From contig DATMZR010000031.1 in assembly GCA_035573435.1 (NCBI GenBank), positions 1 to 64,000 of the forward strand: 64,000 bases of DNA. Direction: 5' to 3'. This stretch comes from Solirubrobacterales bacterium. GTDB taxonomy: Bacteria; Actinomycetota; Thermoleophilia; Solirubrobacterales; 70-9. Below, one piece after another: positions 1 to 8,416 of the stretch. Made by a program: the position numbers and the translations under genes. The notes under the pieces are model-generated. The model was not told the DNA's origin, did no database searches, and saw only the letters and a list, made by a program, of their open reading frames with translations. The first letter of the stretch is position 1. Each line of letters begins with the position of its first letter.

Positions 1-99
1 CGAGGCGTCCTCGAGGTCCGGCGTGGACGGCGCGTAGGGAGGTGCCCCAGACAGCTCGACCGCGCCGGTCGCCGCCTCAGCCGCCTGCTTCGGATTCAT
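1..99 (-). CDS. N-terminal fragment of a gene cut by the left edge; possibly polyphosphate kinase
   Basis: An open frame starts with ATG at 99 and runs off the left edge, giving 33 residues that begin MNPKQAAEAATG and end in Pro-Asp-Leu-Glu-Asp-Ala-Ser. It reads on the same strand as, and lies just downstream of, two CHAD genes, ppx, phoU and pst. Polyphosphate kinase 1 proteins often have a short variable leader followed by an acidic 'DLEDPS' type stretch before the conserved 'NRELSWLEFN' motif, and ppk1 commonly sits next to CHAD and ppx genes. The Ppk assignment is inference from that tail and from context. The diagnostic motif would lie outside the window. Confidence 0.4.
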   Translation of the reverse strand, partial: MNPKQAAEAATGAVELSGAPPYAPSTPDLEDAS

Positions 100-138
100 G
101 GCGCTCACCCGCAGCCATGCTAGCGCCGAGGAGGTTGC

Positions 139-756
139 TCAGCGGCTGTTTGCCGTCGAAGACTGCGGTAAGTCGGACCGACGTGCCCGCCGCTGCTCCT
201 TCTGATTCCGTAGATGCTGTTTTACCGCCCGCTCCAGCCGCGTCCACGAACCCGTGCGCTCCTGCTCCGCCCAGAACTCGACGAACCGGTCGAAGAGCAG
301 CCTGCGTCTGGCCTGGACGTAGACCGCGAGCACCTCAAGGCCGCGGTAGGCGGTCCGGTGCCTGGCGAGAGCGGCCAGGCCCGGGTCGATGTCTGCCGAG
401 TCGCCGGCGCGTTCCCTCACGGCCTCCGCGTCCTCTGCCCGTAACGCCGCCAGATGGCCCTCGACCCGGGGCAGCATGACGTCGCAGTCGTGCAGCTCGC
501 CGAGCAGGTCCTGCAGGTCCCGGGCGCGCCGCCGCGCCGTCTGCGCGGGCCTGCCGAAGCAGAACTCGGTCGCCTCGAGGACGTAGCGAAGCCGCTTGGC
601 GGCGATGCGCATGTCGTGCTGGTCGCGACTGCACTCGAACTCCAGGGCGGCCGGCGCGAAGGAGAGCATCTCGTCCAGACGGGTACGGATGATTCGAGCA
701 GCGTTGTCCGCCAACGGCGAGTGCGGGTCGAGCTTCTTGACACGCTTCGGCTTCAC
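139..756 (-). CDS. CHAD domain protein (polyphosphate-associated)
   Basis: This is a 205-residue CHAD (conserved histidine alpha-helical domain) protein. The family signature is visible as a regularly spaced set of His/Arg/Lys residues: 'HDMRIAAKRLRYVLEATEF' near residues 47-65 and 'LLGELHDCDVMLP' near 84-96. CHAD domains fold as a basic helical bundle that binds inorganic polyphosphate, which fits the neighbouring ppx, phoU and pst genes. The GTG start at 756 overlaps the stop of the upstream CHAD gene (GTGA), so the two are translationally coupled. There is no signal peptide or membrane segment, so it is cytoplasmic. The C-terminus is Arg/Lys-rich. Family confident, exact role inferred. Confidence 0.85.
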   Translation of the reverse strand: MKPKRVKKLDPHSPLADNAARIIRTRLDEMLSFAPAALEFECSRDQHDMRIAAKRLRYVLEATEFCFGRPAQTARRRARDLQDLLGELHDCDVMLPRVEGHLAALRAEDAEAVRERAGDSADIDPGLAALARHRTAYRGLEVLAVYVQARRRLLFDRFVEFWAEQERTGSWTRLERAVKQHLRNQKEQRRARRSDLPQSSTANSR

Positions 757-1247
757 GCCCGGGTAGCCCGCTCTCCCTCGATGGTGGCCACGAGCTCCGA
801 CAGGAGCTCGTTCAAAGCGGCGAGCTTCCTGGCGTCGACGAGCAGCGCGAGCGCTTCGTTTGCCTTTGCCTGCTCGGCCTCCAGCTTCTCGATCAGCGTC
901 TGGATCCCCGGGCGGTCGGGGGCCGCCATTCCCGCTGCGAACTCCTCAAGGGTGGCGATGGCCACGTCGCGGTCTCGGCGCTCGCCGAGCGCGTCTGCGA
1001 TCTGCTTCACCCGGGCGAGCGCGGCGCGGAACTCCTTGGGAGGAAAGCACGGCTCGAAGATCTCAAGCGCGGCGCGAAGCCGCCGGGTTGCCACGCGCAT
1101 GTCGTGGACTCGCTCGATCTCGACGACGTCGAGCACGTCGTGGGCGTGGTCGGCGACCTCCCGGGCTCGAACGGAAACGATCCTTGCCGCCGCCGCTGCG
1201 TACGCCTCCTCTGCCGTCAGGTCCGGGATCGGTGCCGCCTTTGCCAT
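753..1247 (-). CDS. CHAD domain protein, second copy
   Basis: This is a second CHAD-family protein of about 164 residues, with 'VHDMRVATRRLRAALEIFEP' as the helix carrying the conserved His and Arg, and 'LGERRDRDVAIATLEEF' as the second. I chose the ATG at 1247 because it sits five bases after the stop of the HD gene. The open frame can be extended upstream to 1337, but only by overlapping that gene's conserved coding sequence. It is a divergent paralogue of the next gene and overlaps it by GTGA. Two adjacent CHAD proteins could form a heteromer on polyphosphate granules; that is inference. The C-terminal third is Glu/Ala-rich and probably helical. Confidence 0.8.
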   Translation of the reverse strand: MAKAAPIPDLTAEEAYAAAAARIVSVRAREVADHAHDVLDVVEIERVHDMRVATRRLRAALEIFEPCFPPKEFRAALARVKQIADALGERRDRDVAIATLEEFAAGMAAPDRPGIQTLIEKLEAEQAKANEALALLVDARKLAALNELLSELVATIEGERATRA

Positions 1248-1251
1248 GGCG

Positions 1252-1842
1252 CTACTGGGCGCGCGCCGGGCGCGCGTGATCAGCGGTCCGGTCCCGTCGC
1301 TGGACGGCAACCCCAGCCAGCTCACGCTCCAGATCACCCAGAAACGGAAGGTCGGGGTGCCGCGAGCTGAGCGTTTCCAGAGTTCCCAGATAGTGGGCCA
1401 GCTGCTTCTCGCTTGCAGAGTCGGGATCGGCCCGCAAGCCGGGCATCTTCGCGAGCTTGTCGGCGGCGTAGATGGCTGCCGCGGGCCAGCTGTGTGCCGC
1501 GATCCTGGCTCGGTGCTCGGCCTTTCGCGGCTCGTAAGACTCGATCCCGTCGTCCTCGGTCATCGCCTCCACCAGCCCAGCGATGCGGGCGCCGAAGCGC
1601 TCGGCGATCTCAGGCAACTCGGTGGCCGTCGCCTCTACCACGTCATGCAGCAGGCCGGCCGCAACGACTTCCTCGTCGAAGCCCGCCTCGTGCAGGAGCC
1701 TAGCCACCTCCGTGGAGTGCCGCAGCTTGGCCTCCCCTCGACTGTCCCCTCGACGGTAGGCCTCACCCGTGAACCGCAATGCGCCCTCGAGCAGGTCGGA
1801 GCCCTGAACGAAGGCCGGGTGCTGGGGGTTGTCGAGCGCCAT
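1252..1842 (-). CDS. HD-domain protein related to the RelA/SpoT (MESH1-like) hydrolase domain
   Basis: This 196-residue protein has the pattern of the ppGpp-hydrolase HD domain: a first His in 'LRHSTEVARLLHEAG', the HD pair in 'VAAGLLHDVVEATATELP', a helix resembling 'IAERFGARIAGLVEAMTED', and a distal Asp in 'YAADKLAKM'. SpoT and MESH1 carry His-Asp-x-x-Glu-Asp at the core; here the residue after the Glu is Ala, so one catalytic acid appears substituted. No synthetase domain is present. It could be a small alarmone hydrolase or another nucleotide phosphohydrolase. Placement between ppx and CHAD genes would link stringent signalling with polyphosphate, a connection known in other bacteria but only inferred here. 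Confidence 0.7.
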   Translation of the reverse strand: MALDNPQHPAFVQGSDLLEGALRFTGEAYRRGDSRGEAKLRHSTEVARLLHEAGFDEEVVAAGLLHDVVEATATELPEIAERFGARIAGLVEAMTEDDGIESYEPRKAEHRARIAAHSWPAAAIYAADKLAKMPGLRADPDSASEKQLAHYLGTLETLSSRHPDLPFLGDLERELAGVAVQRRDRTADHARPARAQ

Positions 1843-1896
1843 GGTCCGGTCAGCCGGAGGCTACCCGCTGCGCATGCCCTCCGCCGTCCCAGATCG

Positions 1897-2802
1897 TCAG
1901 GCGACGAGAGCGCGTGGGTTGCCGTTCGCGGCGCCATTCAGCAGGTCGAGGATGACGCCCTCGCGGAGGCCGCCCTTGCCGATCTGAAGCGGCTGGCCGA
2001 GCAACTCCGACAGCTTCTCCAGCAACAACACGCCGGTCGGCAGGATGCGCACCCGGCGGGGATCGAGCTCGAAACGCTTGGCGACCTCGGCGATCGGCGC
2101 CCCGGTCAGGACGCGGATCGCCCGCTCCAGGGTCTCGTACTCGAGCGCCGCGCCCACCAGTGCGCGGAGCGAAGTCGCGCTGCCGCCGACGGCAACCGCC
2201 TGGTCCGGTTGGTCGAACTCGACCCCGTCGAAGAACTCCGCGATGTATTCGCGCACCGCCCGCAGCTCCGCCGGCGAGGGCGGATCGTTGGACAGGAAGT
2301 CGTCGGCGAGCGCGCCGGACCCGATCTTGAACGATGCGACGGAGCGCAGCCCCTGGCTGGCGCTGCCCAGGACGACCTCCGAGGACCCGCCGCCCACGTC
2401 GACCACCCCCACCTCGCCCTCCACGGGATGGCCGAGGGTCTTGGTCGCGCCCAGGAAGGCCAGACGCCCCTCCTCGTGCTCACTGAGGACCTCCACGGGC
2501 ACGCCGGCGACCCGCGAGACCTCGGACACGATTTCGTCCCGGTTGGCGGCCTCCCGGATCGCGGCGGTGGCCACCGTCCGGATCGTCTCCGCCCCCACCT
2601 CGTCAGCAAGACGCACCTGAGTCGCCACCGCCTCCGCGACTTCGGCGACCTTCTCGGCATCGACGGCCCCGTCGTGCTGTGAGGCCTTCCCGATCCGGGT
2701 GTAGGCGCGTTGCTCCATCACCTTGCGAAGCTGACCCTCAGTGGGCTCCGCGACAAGCACCCGTGTCGTATTGGAGCCGATGTCGATCGCCGCGCAGAGC
2801 AT
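1897..2802 (-). CDS. ppx: Exopolyphosphatase / pppGpp phosphohydrolase family protein
   Basis: This 301-residue member of the Ppx/GppA family belongs to the ASKHA fold. The first phosphate-binding loop is 'AIDIGSNTTRVLVAE' at residues 5-19 and the second is 'VGVVDVGGGSSEVVLG' near 130-145, with the catalytic Glu region around 'ATAAIREAANRDE'. The length matches the short two-domain form found in Mycobacterium and other actinobacteria, without the C-terminal HD domain of the E. coli enzymes. It probably hydrolyses terminal phosphates from polyphosphate in the cytoplasm, and may also act on pppGpp. The next gene downstream is the HD protein, also on the minus strand. Substrate preference cannot be read from sequence. 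Confidence 0.88.
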   Translation of the reverse strand: MLCAAIDIGSNTTRVLVAEPTEGQLRKVMEQRAYTRIGKASQHDGAVDAEKVAEVAEAVATQVRLADEVGAETIRTVATAAIREAANRDEIVSEVSRVAGVPVEVLSEHEEGRLAFLGATKTLGHPVEGEVGVVDVGGGSSEVVLGSASQGLRSVASFKIGSGALADDFLSNDPPSPAELRAVREYIAEFFDGVEFDQPDQAVAVGGSATSLRALVGAALEYETLERAIRVLTGAPIAEVAKRFELDPRRVRILPTGVLLLEKLSELLGQPLQIGKGGLREGVILDLLNGAANGNPRALVA

Positions 2803-2838
2803 GCGGTGGCGATCTTTTCAGACCGAACGGATGCGGCC

Positions 2839-3555
2839 TCACGCCGAGGAGGGCTGCGGAAGAACGTCCCCGCCCGGGTGGGACGCGTCCTCGAACTCGC
2901 GGAAGAGGCCGGTCACCAGGAAGGCGACCTGCTCGCCGACGTCAACGGCGTTGTCGCCGATCCGCTCCAGGGCCCGAGCGACCAACATCATCGTCATCGC
3001 CCACTCTCGGCGGTCTTGCTCGTCGCCGATCTCGATCGCCAGGCGGAAGCACTCCTTGTTGAGGTTGTCGATCAGGTCGTCCTGCCGGACCAGGTCGCGA
3101 GCCATGTCGATGTCGCGATCCGCGAAGGCCTGCTTCGCCTGCCTGATCTGCCCCGGAAGTGCTTTGCCCATGGTCACCAGGTTGTCCAGCATCCGCTCGT
3201 CCGCGGGCGGTTCGTGGCCCGCGATCGGGATCAGCTTGGCGATGTTGACGCACTGGTCACCCATCCGCTCGATGTTCTTCATCACGTGCAAGAGCGCGGC
3301 GATCAGACGCAGGTCCGTGGCCACAGGGGCCTGGGTGGCGAGCAGCGTCAGGATCGCCTGGTGGATCTCCAGGTAGCGCCCGTCGATCACGTCGTCGTCG
3401 GCGATCACCAGTTCGGCCAGCTCGATGTCCTGGTGCTGAACCGCCTCGACGGTGCGCTCCACGGCCGCGACCACCAGGTCGAGGCCGTCCAGGGCGCGTC
3501 CCTCGAGTTGCTCGAGCTCCTCGCGATAGTGAAGGCGGACCTCGTCCGGGGCCAT
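2839..3555 (-). CDS. phoU: Phosphate uptake regulator PhoU
   Basis: This 238-residue PhoU has the expected two three-helix repeats. Repeat one carries 'VIADDDVIDGRYLEIHQAIL' and repeat two carries 'RQDDLIDNLNKECFRLAIEI'; the E/DxxxD metal-binding signatures are visible in both, with 'MKNIERMGDQCVNIAKL' and 'ALERIGDNAVDVGEQVAFL' as the partner helices. PhoU links the PstSCAB transporter to the regulatory kinase and holds the Pho response off when phosphate is plentiful. The ATG at 3555 overlaps the pstB stop (TGATG), so it is coupled to pstB. The acidic C-terminal tail ends in a Ser-rich stretch. No PhoR-type kinase lies beside it. Confidence 0.94.
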   Translation of the reverse strand: MAPDEVRLHYREELEQLEGRALDGLDLVVAAVERTVEAVQHQDIELAELVIADDDVIDGRYLEIHQAILTLLATQAPVATDLRLIAALLHVMKNIERMGDQCVNIAKLIPIAGHEPPADERMLDNLVTMGKALPGQIRQAKQAFADRDIDMARDLVRQDDLIDNLNKECFRLAIEIGDEQDRREWAMTMMLVARALERIGDNAVDVGEQVAFLVTGLFREFEDASHPGGDVLPQPSSA

Positions 3556-4448
3556 CAACCGACCTTGCCTGTCACGTAATCCTCGGTTCGCGGGTCGCCC
3601 GGATTGGTGAAGACCTTCTCCGTCTCGTCGTATTCCACGACGCGGCCGGTGCGGTGCTTCTCGCTGGCGTCCAGCTCGACCATGAGGAAAGCGGTGCGAT
3701 CGGAGACACGCGCCGCCTGCTGCATGTTATGGGTGACGATCACGATCGAATAGTCCCGCTTCAGCTCCAGCATCAGGTCCTCGATCTTCCCGGTGGAGAT
3801 CGGATCGAGCGCGGAGCAGGGCTCGTCCATGAGGATCACGTCCGGGTCGACCGCCAGGCACCGAGCGATACAGAGGCGCTGCTGTTGGCCGCCGGAGACA
3901 CCGTATGCGCTGGCGTCCAGGCGATCCTTGACCTCGTCCCACAGCGCGGCGCGGCGCAGCGCGCCCTCGACGCGACTGTGGAGGTCGTTCTTCATCCCCA
4001 ACACTCGCGGGCCGAAGGCGACGTTGTCGAAGATCGACTTCGGAAACGGGTTCGGCTTCTGGAACACCATCCCGATCCGCTTGCGCACCTCGACTGGGTC
4101 AACCTGCTTGGCGTACAGATTCTGGCCGTGATAGAGCACGGAGCCCTCGACGCTGGCGGACGGGATCAGGTCGTTCATCCGGTTCAGGCACCGGATCAGG
4201 GTGCTCTTGCCGCACCCCGAGGGCCCAATCAGGGCGGTGATGTGGTTCCGGTAGACGTCGAGCGAGACCTCGGCGACCGCTGCGATGCCGTCGTAGGAGA
4301 CGGTCACGTTCGAGAGTTCGAACACTGCCTCGCGAGCGAACCGCGGTCGTGGGCCGGCGTCCGCACCGCCGCCCCGCACAGCCGTATCGATTTCGGGCGT
4401 GGCGCGCTCGCGCTCCATCCGCTCGGGATCAGTCACCTTTGGAAACAC
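3555..4448 (-). CDS. pstB: Phosphate ABC transporter ATP-binding protein PstB
   Basis: This is the PstB ATPase of the high-affinity phosphate importer. From the chosen start it is 297 residues: Walker A 'GPSGCGKST' at about 75-83, Q-loop '[13 protein letters not shown]', ABC signature 'VSGGQQQRL', Walker B 'VILMDEP' and an H-loop in '[14 protein letters not shown]'. The Pst-specific 'QKPNPFP' and 'MNDLIPSA' are both present. I chose the GTG at 4448 because AGGTGG stands six bases upstream and it lies just after the pstA stop; the frame extends to 4499, but that would overlap pstA. A roughly 40-residue N-terminal extension rich in Arg and Gly precedes the ABC domain. Confidence 0.95.
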   Translation of the reverse strand: MFPKVTDPERMERERATPEIDTAVRGGGADAGPRPRFAREAVFELSNVTVSYDGIAAVAEVSLDVYRNHITALIGPSGCGKSTLIRCLNRMNDLIPSASVEGSVLYHGQNLYAKQVDPVEVRKRIGMVFQKPNPFPKSIFDNVAFGPRVLGMKNDLHSRVEGALRRAALWDEVKDRLDASAYGVSGGQQQRLCIARCLAVDPDVILMDEPCSALDPISTGKIEDLMLELKRDYSIVIVTHNMQQAARVSDRTAFLMVELDASEKHRTGRVVEYDETEKVFTNPGDPRTEDYVTGKVG

Positions 4449-4458
4449 TATCGACCAC

Positions 4459-5388
4459 CTACCACTTCTTTTCGTATTTGTTGCGGAGCCAGACGGCAAC
4501 AGCGTTGAGCACCAGCAGGACCCCGAGCAGAACGATCATTCCGGCCGCGGCAAGATCCTTGAACTCCTCCTGGGGCTGCGAGATCCAGTTGAAGATCTGG
4601 AGCGGCAGGACGGTGAAGTCGCTGCCCAGCCCGCTCGGGTAGAAGCTCAGGTACGTCGCCCCGCCGACGACGATCAGGGGGGCCGCCTCGCCGATCGCCC
4701 TGGAGACCGCGAGGATCACCCCTGTCGCAAACCCCGGCACGGATGCGGGGAGCACCTGCTTCCAGATCGTCTGCCACTTGGTCGCACCGAGAGCCATCGA
4801 GCCGTCGCGGATCGACGGCGGGACGGCACGGATCGCCTCGCGCCCGGCGATCACCACCACCGGCAGGACCAGCAGCGCGAGGGTGAGACCCGCGGCGAGG
4901 ACAACGTGGCCCAGGCTCAGTGGCCCGCGGACCAGGAACGCGAGGCCGAGGATGCCGTAGACGATCGAGGGAACCGCGGCGAGGTTCTGGATGTTCACCT
5001 CGATCCAGCGGTTGTACCAGCGGCTGCGGTCCGCGTACTCCTCCAGATAGACGGCGCTGGCCACCCCCACCGGAACGATGAAGGCGATGCAGACTGCGAT
5101 CACCCAGAGCGTCCCTACCAGCGCCGCCCCGATCCCGGCCCTGTCCGGAATCGACGATCCGAGGTCGGTGATGAAGTTCAGGTCGACCCGGCCGATGCCC
5201 TTGCTGAATACCTGGATCAGCACCGCGGCGAGGGTGACCAGGGCCACCCCGAGGCAGGCGAGCATGCCGCCCCTGAAGGCGAGCTCCTTGAGCCGGGCGC
5301 CTCGCGGAGCATGCGGGATCGCCAGCGGCACGCGCGGCGCGGCGGCCGTCGTCACGTCCGGTGGGGGTGCCGGCGGAGGAGCGCTCAT
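4459..5388 (-). CDS. pstA: Phosphate ABC transporter permease PstA
   Basis: This 309-residue inner-membrane permease has six predicted hydrophobic segments, the first at about residues 36-60. The EAA-type cytoplasmic loop that docks on PstB is seen as '[20 protein letters not shown]' and following '[17 protein letters not shown]'. The N-terminus is Pro-rich and cytoplasmic. The start ATG overlaps the pstC stop by ATGA, and pstB follows ten bases after its own stop. With PstC it forms the phosphate channel. Confidence 0.94.
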   Translation of the reverse strand: MSAPPPAPPPDVTTAAAPRVPLAIPHAPRGARLKELAFRGGMLACLGVALVTLAAVLIQVFSKGIGRVDLNFITDLGSSIPDRAGIGAALVGTLWVIAVCIAFIVPVGVASAVYLEEYADRSRWYNRWIEVNIQNLAAVPSIVYGILGLAFLVRGPLSLGHVVLAAGLTLALLVLPVVVIAGREAIRAVPPSIRDGSMALGATKWQTIWKQVLPASVPGFATGVILAVSRAIGEAAPLIVVGGATYLSFYPSGLGSDFTVLPLQIFNWISQPQEEFKDLAAAGMIVLLGVLLVLNAVAVWLRNKYEKKW

Positions 5389-6332
5389 TCGTAAGCCTGC
5401 CTGTACTTGCGCACGAATCGGATCGAGATCGCGTTCATGATCAGAGTTAGAACGAAGAGCGTCATCCCGCAGGCGAAGATCGAGTAGTAGCCGGTCGTGC
5501 CGGCGGGGTTGTCGCCCTTCGCGGTAGCGCCGATGAAGGTGGTGATCGTCTCGAAGGGCTGCGTCGGATCGAGCCCGGTGTTGGGGATTTGCCCGGCGGC
5601 AATCAAGGCGATCATCGTCTCGCCGATCCCGCGGGAGACGCCGAGCACGATCGCCGCGACGATGCCCGAGAGGGCTGCGGGGGCCACCACCCTAGTCGAG
5701 GTCTGAAGCTTCGACGAGCCGAGCCCGAACGCTCCCTCGCGAAGAGCGACCGGGACGGCGGACATGGCGTCCTCGGAAACCGAGGCGATCGTCGGGACGA
5801 TCATGATCCCCATTACCAATCCGGCGGAGAGCGCGTTGAAGACCTGCACGTCGAGGCCGAGGAAGTCATGCACGATCGTGGGCGTGACGAACGTGAGCGC
5901 GAAGAAGCCGAGCACGACGGTGGGGACGCCGACCAGCACCTCGAGCACCGGCTTGATCATCCTTCGTGTTCGCGGCTTCGCGTATTCGGAGAGATAGATC
6001 GCGGAGCCCAGCCCAACCGGGATCGCGACCACGATCGCGATGGCGGTGACCAGCAGGGTGCCGTTGATCAACGGCCAGATGCCGAACTGCGGATCGGCGA
6101 AGAGCGGTTTCCAGTCCCCGTCCGTGATGAATGCCACCACCCCGGCGTCCTGGAAGAACTTGATCGTCTCGGTCAGCAGGGAGGCGACGATCCCCAGGGT
6201 CGTCAGCACCGAGATCATCGCTGCGACGAAGAGGCCCATCCTGATCGCCTCCTCGCCCCAGCGGCGGCGGGCGGTGCCGAGGTTCGGGGTCCTCGGCACC
6301 GCCTCGCCCGGGGCTCTCGTTCCGGCTTCCAC
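5385..6332 (-). CDS. pstC: Phosphate ABC transporter permease PstC
   Basis: This 315-residue permease pairs with PstA. About six transmembrane segments are visible, beginning at residues 32-54 ('LFVAAMISVLTTLGIVASLL'). The typical PstC periplasmic signature 'WKPLFADPQFGIWPLINGTL' and the coupling loop 'AMSAVPVALREGAFGLGSSK' are present. The GTG at 6332 lies 25 bases after pstS. The order PstS-PstC-PstA-PstB-PhoU is the canonical operon order, and overlaps between consecutive genes indicate one transcript. Confidence 0.94.
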   Translation of the reverse strand: MEAGTRAPGEAVPRTPNLGTARRRWGEEAIRMGLFVAAMISVLTTLGIVASLLTETIKFFQDAGVVAFITDGDWKPLFADPQFGIWPLINGTLLVTAIAIVVAIPVGLGSAIYLSEYAKPRTRRMIKPVLEVLVGVPTVVLGFFALTFVTPTIVHDFLGLDVQVFNALSAGLVMGIMIVPTIASVSEDAMSAVPVALREGAFGLGSSKLQTSTRVVAPAALSGIVAAIVLGVSRGIGETMIALIAAGQIPNTGLDPTQPFETITTFIGATAKGDNPAGTTGYYSIFACGMTLFVLTLIMNAISIRFVRKYRQAYE

Positions 6333-6357
6333 CCTGGGGCGCTCCCTCGCTACCGCC

Positions 6358-7320
6358 TTATCCGGCTGCGCTGCTCGCCTTCTTCAAGGCCGACTTCGCC
6401 TTCGCCGCCTGCGAGCTGTCCATCGGGACGATCTGCGCCTGCTCGGCGATCGTGTTGTAGTTGTCGACCACGAACTGCAGGTACGCCTTCACCTCCGGCT
6501 TCTGGATCGCGTCGGCGCTCGGGTACATGAACAGCGGCCGCGACAGCGGCGAATACTCGCCGGACTGGATCGTGTCCGTGCTGGGAGCCACGCAGCCCTT
6601 GCCGTCATCAACCGAGACCAGGTTCAGCTTGTCCTGGTTCTGCTCGAAGTAGGAGAAGCCGAAGTAGCCCAGGCCATCCTGGTCGCCGGCAACGCCCTCG
6701 ACGAGCACGTTGTCGTCCTCCGAGGGCTGGTAGTCGTCCCGGCTGAGGTCTTCCTCGCCGTTGATCACGTCGGTGAAGTAGTCGAAGGTGCCCGAGTCGG
6801 TACCCGGTCCGTACAGGCTCACGCTGGCGTCGGGCAGCGGCTGGCCTGTGTCCGCGTCCTTGCCGAGCTGGCTGTAGTTGCTCACGTCCGTGTTCACCCA
6901 CAGCTTCTTGAGCTGATCCGTGGTCAGGCAGCTGATCTCCAGGCTGGGGTTGGTCACCACCGAGATCCCGTCGTTTGCGACCTGGAGGTCCGAGTAGGAG
7001 ACGCCGCCCTTCTTGCATGCGTCCACCTCTTCGGGCTCGATCGGCCGCGAAGCGTCGGAGATGTCGGTCTCACCGGCGCAGAACTTCTCGAAGCCGCCGG
7101 AGGTGCCGGACTCGCCGACGCTGATCTTGACGTCCGGGTTTTCTTCGTTGAACAGCTCGGCCGCCGCCTGCGCGAACGGGAACACGGTGCTCGACCCGTC
7201 CATCCTGATCGTGCCGGAAAGGCCGCTGCTGCCGCCGTTGCCGCCGCCGCCGCAGGCTGAAAGCCCGAGGGCGAGAACGACAGAGGCGATGATGGCAAGT
7301 ATCCACTTGCGAGATATCAC
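6358..7320 (-). CDS. pstS: Phosphate-binding lipoprotein PstS
   Basis: This 320-residue periplasmic-type binding protein is anchored as a lipoprotein: the signal '[20 protein letters not shown]' carries a lipobox (Leu-Ser-Ala-Cys) with Cys at about 23. The phosphate pocket is recognisable from '[16 protein letters not shown]', '[20 protein letters not shown]' and '[16 protein letters not shown]', which match the Ser/Thr/Asp/Arg contacts of PstS proteins. It captures phosphate at the outer membrane face and delivers it to PstCA. The GTG start at 7320 follows an AGGAG. A TTCAC direct repeat about 80 bases upstream (7400-7417) is a likely PhoP/PhoB-type control site. It is the first gene of the pst operon. 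Confidence 0.95.
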   Translation of the reverse strand: MISRKWILAIIASVVLALGLSACGGGGNGGSSGLSGTIRMDGSSTVFPFAQAAAELFNEENPDVKISVGESGTSGGFEKFCAGETDISDASRPIEPEEVDACKKGGVSYSDLQVANDGISVVTNPSLEISCLTTDQLKKLWVNTDVSNYSQLGKDADTGQPLPDASVSLYGPGTDSGTFDYFTDVINGEEDLSRDDYQPSEDDNVLVEGVAGDQDGLGYFGFSYFEQNQDKLNLVSVDDGKGCVAPSTDTIQSGEYSPLSRPLFMYPSADAIQKPEVKAYLQFVVDNYNTIAEQAQIVPMDSSQAAKAKSALKKASSAAG

Positions 7321-7399
7321 GTCTGATGACTCCTTCGTCTGGTTTCGGCGGCAGAGTCCCAGCGGTCACGCTCGCCCCTGTTACCGGCGCGTGGCCAGC

Positions 7400-7417
7400 G
7401 TGTGAAAAACCGGTGAA
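7400..7417 (-). promoter_or_regulatory. Pho-box-like direct repeat upstream of pstS
   Basis: Read on the minus strand, 7417 to 7400 is TTCACCGGTTTTTCACAC, two TTCAC half-sites exactly 11 bp apart. An 11-bp-period direct repeat is the arrangement bound by PhoB/PhoP winged-helix regulators in both Proteobacteria and Streptomyces. It lies 80 bases before the pstS start codon. A very similar repeat precedes the response regulator gene at 8417-8434. The site is seen; binding by the adjacent regulator is inference. Confidence 0.6.
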
Positions 7418-7501
7418 GTCCCGCCCTGAAAGGCTCCGCCCAGGCGCCAACGGTCCCGGAAGGCGACCTGCCGGTGGCCCTTCGGGGAGGGCGTCGATTT
7501 T

Positions 7502-8305
7502 CTAGGAAATTGCGGGCCTGAAGGCCTCGGCCTCCGAGGCCTCGGGCGCCGCTTCGGTGGGCCGCGGCCCGCCCGGCACCAGGTCGGCCCCGGCCTCAAC
7601 CGGCTGGGGATCGAAGCGGTAGCCGATCCCGAAATGGGTGTGGATGTAGCTCCAGCCGGGGGAGCGCTTCTGAAGCTTGGAGCGAAGCTTGCGCACGAAC
7701 ACGTCCACAGAGCGATCGCCGTGGATCATCGAGTAACCCCAGACCCGCCGATAGATCTCGTCGCGTTCGAGCACTTTGCCGGCGTGCTGGGCCAGCGCGT
7801 CCAGGAGCTCGAACTCGCGGCGGGTGAACTCGAGGCTCTCGCCGCCGACGTACGCCTGGAAGCGGTCGGGCATGATCTCCAGCTCTCCCGCGACCAGCGG
7901 CCCAACGTCCTCGCGTGTCTGGCCACGGCGGTGGCGGCGAACCACGGCTTCGACCCGCGCCACAACCTCCTCCGGGTGGCACGGCTTCGAGATCCAGTCG
8001 TCGGCGCCCAGGCGAAGCCCGCGAACCCGCTGGGTCACCGTCGCGCCTTGCGTGCAGATGATCACGCCGAGGCCCGGCAGCATCCCGCAGACTCGCTCGA
8101 GGAACTCCCAGGCCAGCGGCCCCAGCAGAGCGGGGTCGACGAGAAGCGCGTTCAGCTTCATCGCCGCCAGCTCTTCGGCCGGCACGGGACCCGAGAGGAC
8201 CCGGTACTGGTAACCGGACCCCTCGAAGCGCTTCGCGAGCACGCGAAGGAAACCGGAGTCGTCGTCGATGACGGCTATTCGAAGTGTTCCCGGTTGGACG
8301 CTCAT
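7502..8305 (-). CDS. Orphan OmpR/PhoB-type response regulator, probable Pho regulator
   Basis: This is a 267-residue response regulator. The receiver has acidic residues 'VIDDDSGF' at about 13-20, phospho-acceptor Asp57 in 'ALLVDPALLG', Thr85 and Lys107 in 'ISKPCHPEE'. The C-terminal winged-helix domain includes 'FTRREFELLDALAQHAGKVL' and 'YSMIHGDRSVDVFVRKLRSK'; about 35 residues of Pro/Glu/Ala-rich tail follow. I chose the ATG at 8305, which overlaps the stop of a leader frame (TGATG); a TTG at 8326 is an alternative. No histidine kinase adjoins it. Its position at the head of pstSCAB-phoU and the shared 11-bp repeat upstream of both units suggest it is the PhoB/PhoP equivalent. Confidence 0.85.
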   Translation of the reverse strand: MSVQPGTLRIAVIDDDSGFLRVLAKRFEGSGYQYRVLSGPVPAEELAAMKLNALLVDPALLGPLAWEFLERVCGMLPGLGVIICTQGATVTQRVRGLRLGADDWISKPCHPEEVVARVEAVVRRHRRGQTREDVGPLVAGELEIMPDRFQAYVGGESLEFTRREFELLDALAQHAGKVLERDEIYRRVWGYSMIHGDRSVDVFVRKLRSKLQKRSPGWSYIHTHFGIGYRFDPQPVEAGADLVPGGPRPTEAAPEASEAEAFRPAIS

Positions 8306-8373
8306 CAGGGCGTGGCCGCGAGGCAAGGGCCGGCATGGCCGACCCTGCCTCGCACGTCTGAGCCGCAGATCAT
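8305..8373 (-). CDS. Small leader frame (22 codons) overlapping the response regulator start
   Basis: A 22-codon frame begins with ATG at 8373, overlapping the stop of the preceding eight-codon frame (ATGA), and ends with TGA at 8307-8305, overlapping the regulator's ATG (TGATG). Its product would begin MICGSDVRG and contains two Cys. It has no ribosome-binding site of its own, so if translated it would depend on reinitiation. It may simply be spacer sequence. The unbroken chain of stop-start overlaps is the reason for listing it. Confidence 0.35.
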   Translation of the reverse strand: MICGSDVRGRVGHAGPCLAATP

Positions 8374-8396
8374 GGTAGTGACGTGGCGGTCGTCAT
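8370..8396 (-). CDS. Eight-codon leader peptide with strong ribosome-binding site
   Basis: The only strong Shine-Dalgarno in the regulator's leader, AGGAGG at about 8406-8401, sits four bases before an ATG at 8396 that encodes just MTTATSLP and then stops at 8372-8370. The stop overlaps the next ATG. The regulator's own ATG at 8305 has no visible ribosome-binding site, so ribosomes may load here and reach the regulator by two reinitiation steps. Alternatively, transcription may start downstream of this point, which would make the frame irrelevant. Confidence 0.4.
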   Translation of the reverse strand: MTTATSLP

Positions 8397-8416
8397 GACC
8401 GCCTCCTATCGGGAAC

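Noticed and set aside
454-2682. A 742-codon open frame on the plus strand
   Set aside because: It is antisense to the CHAD, HD and Ppx genes, all with clear family motifs. Long antisense frames are common at this GC level, and its translation has no recognisable domain.
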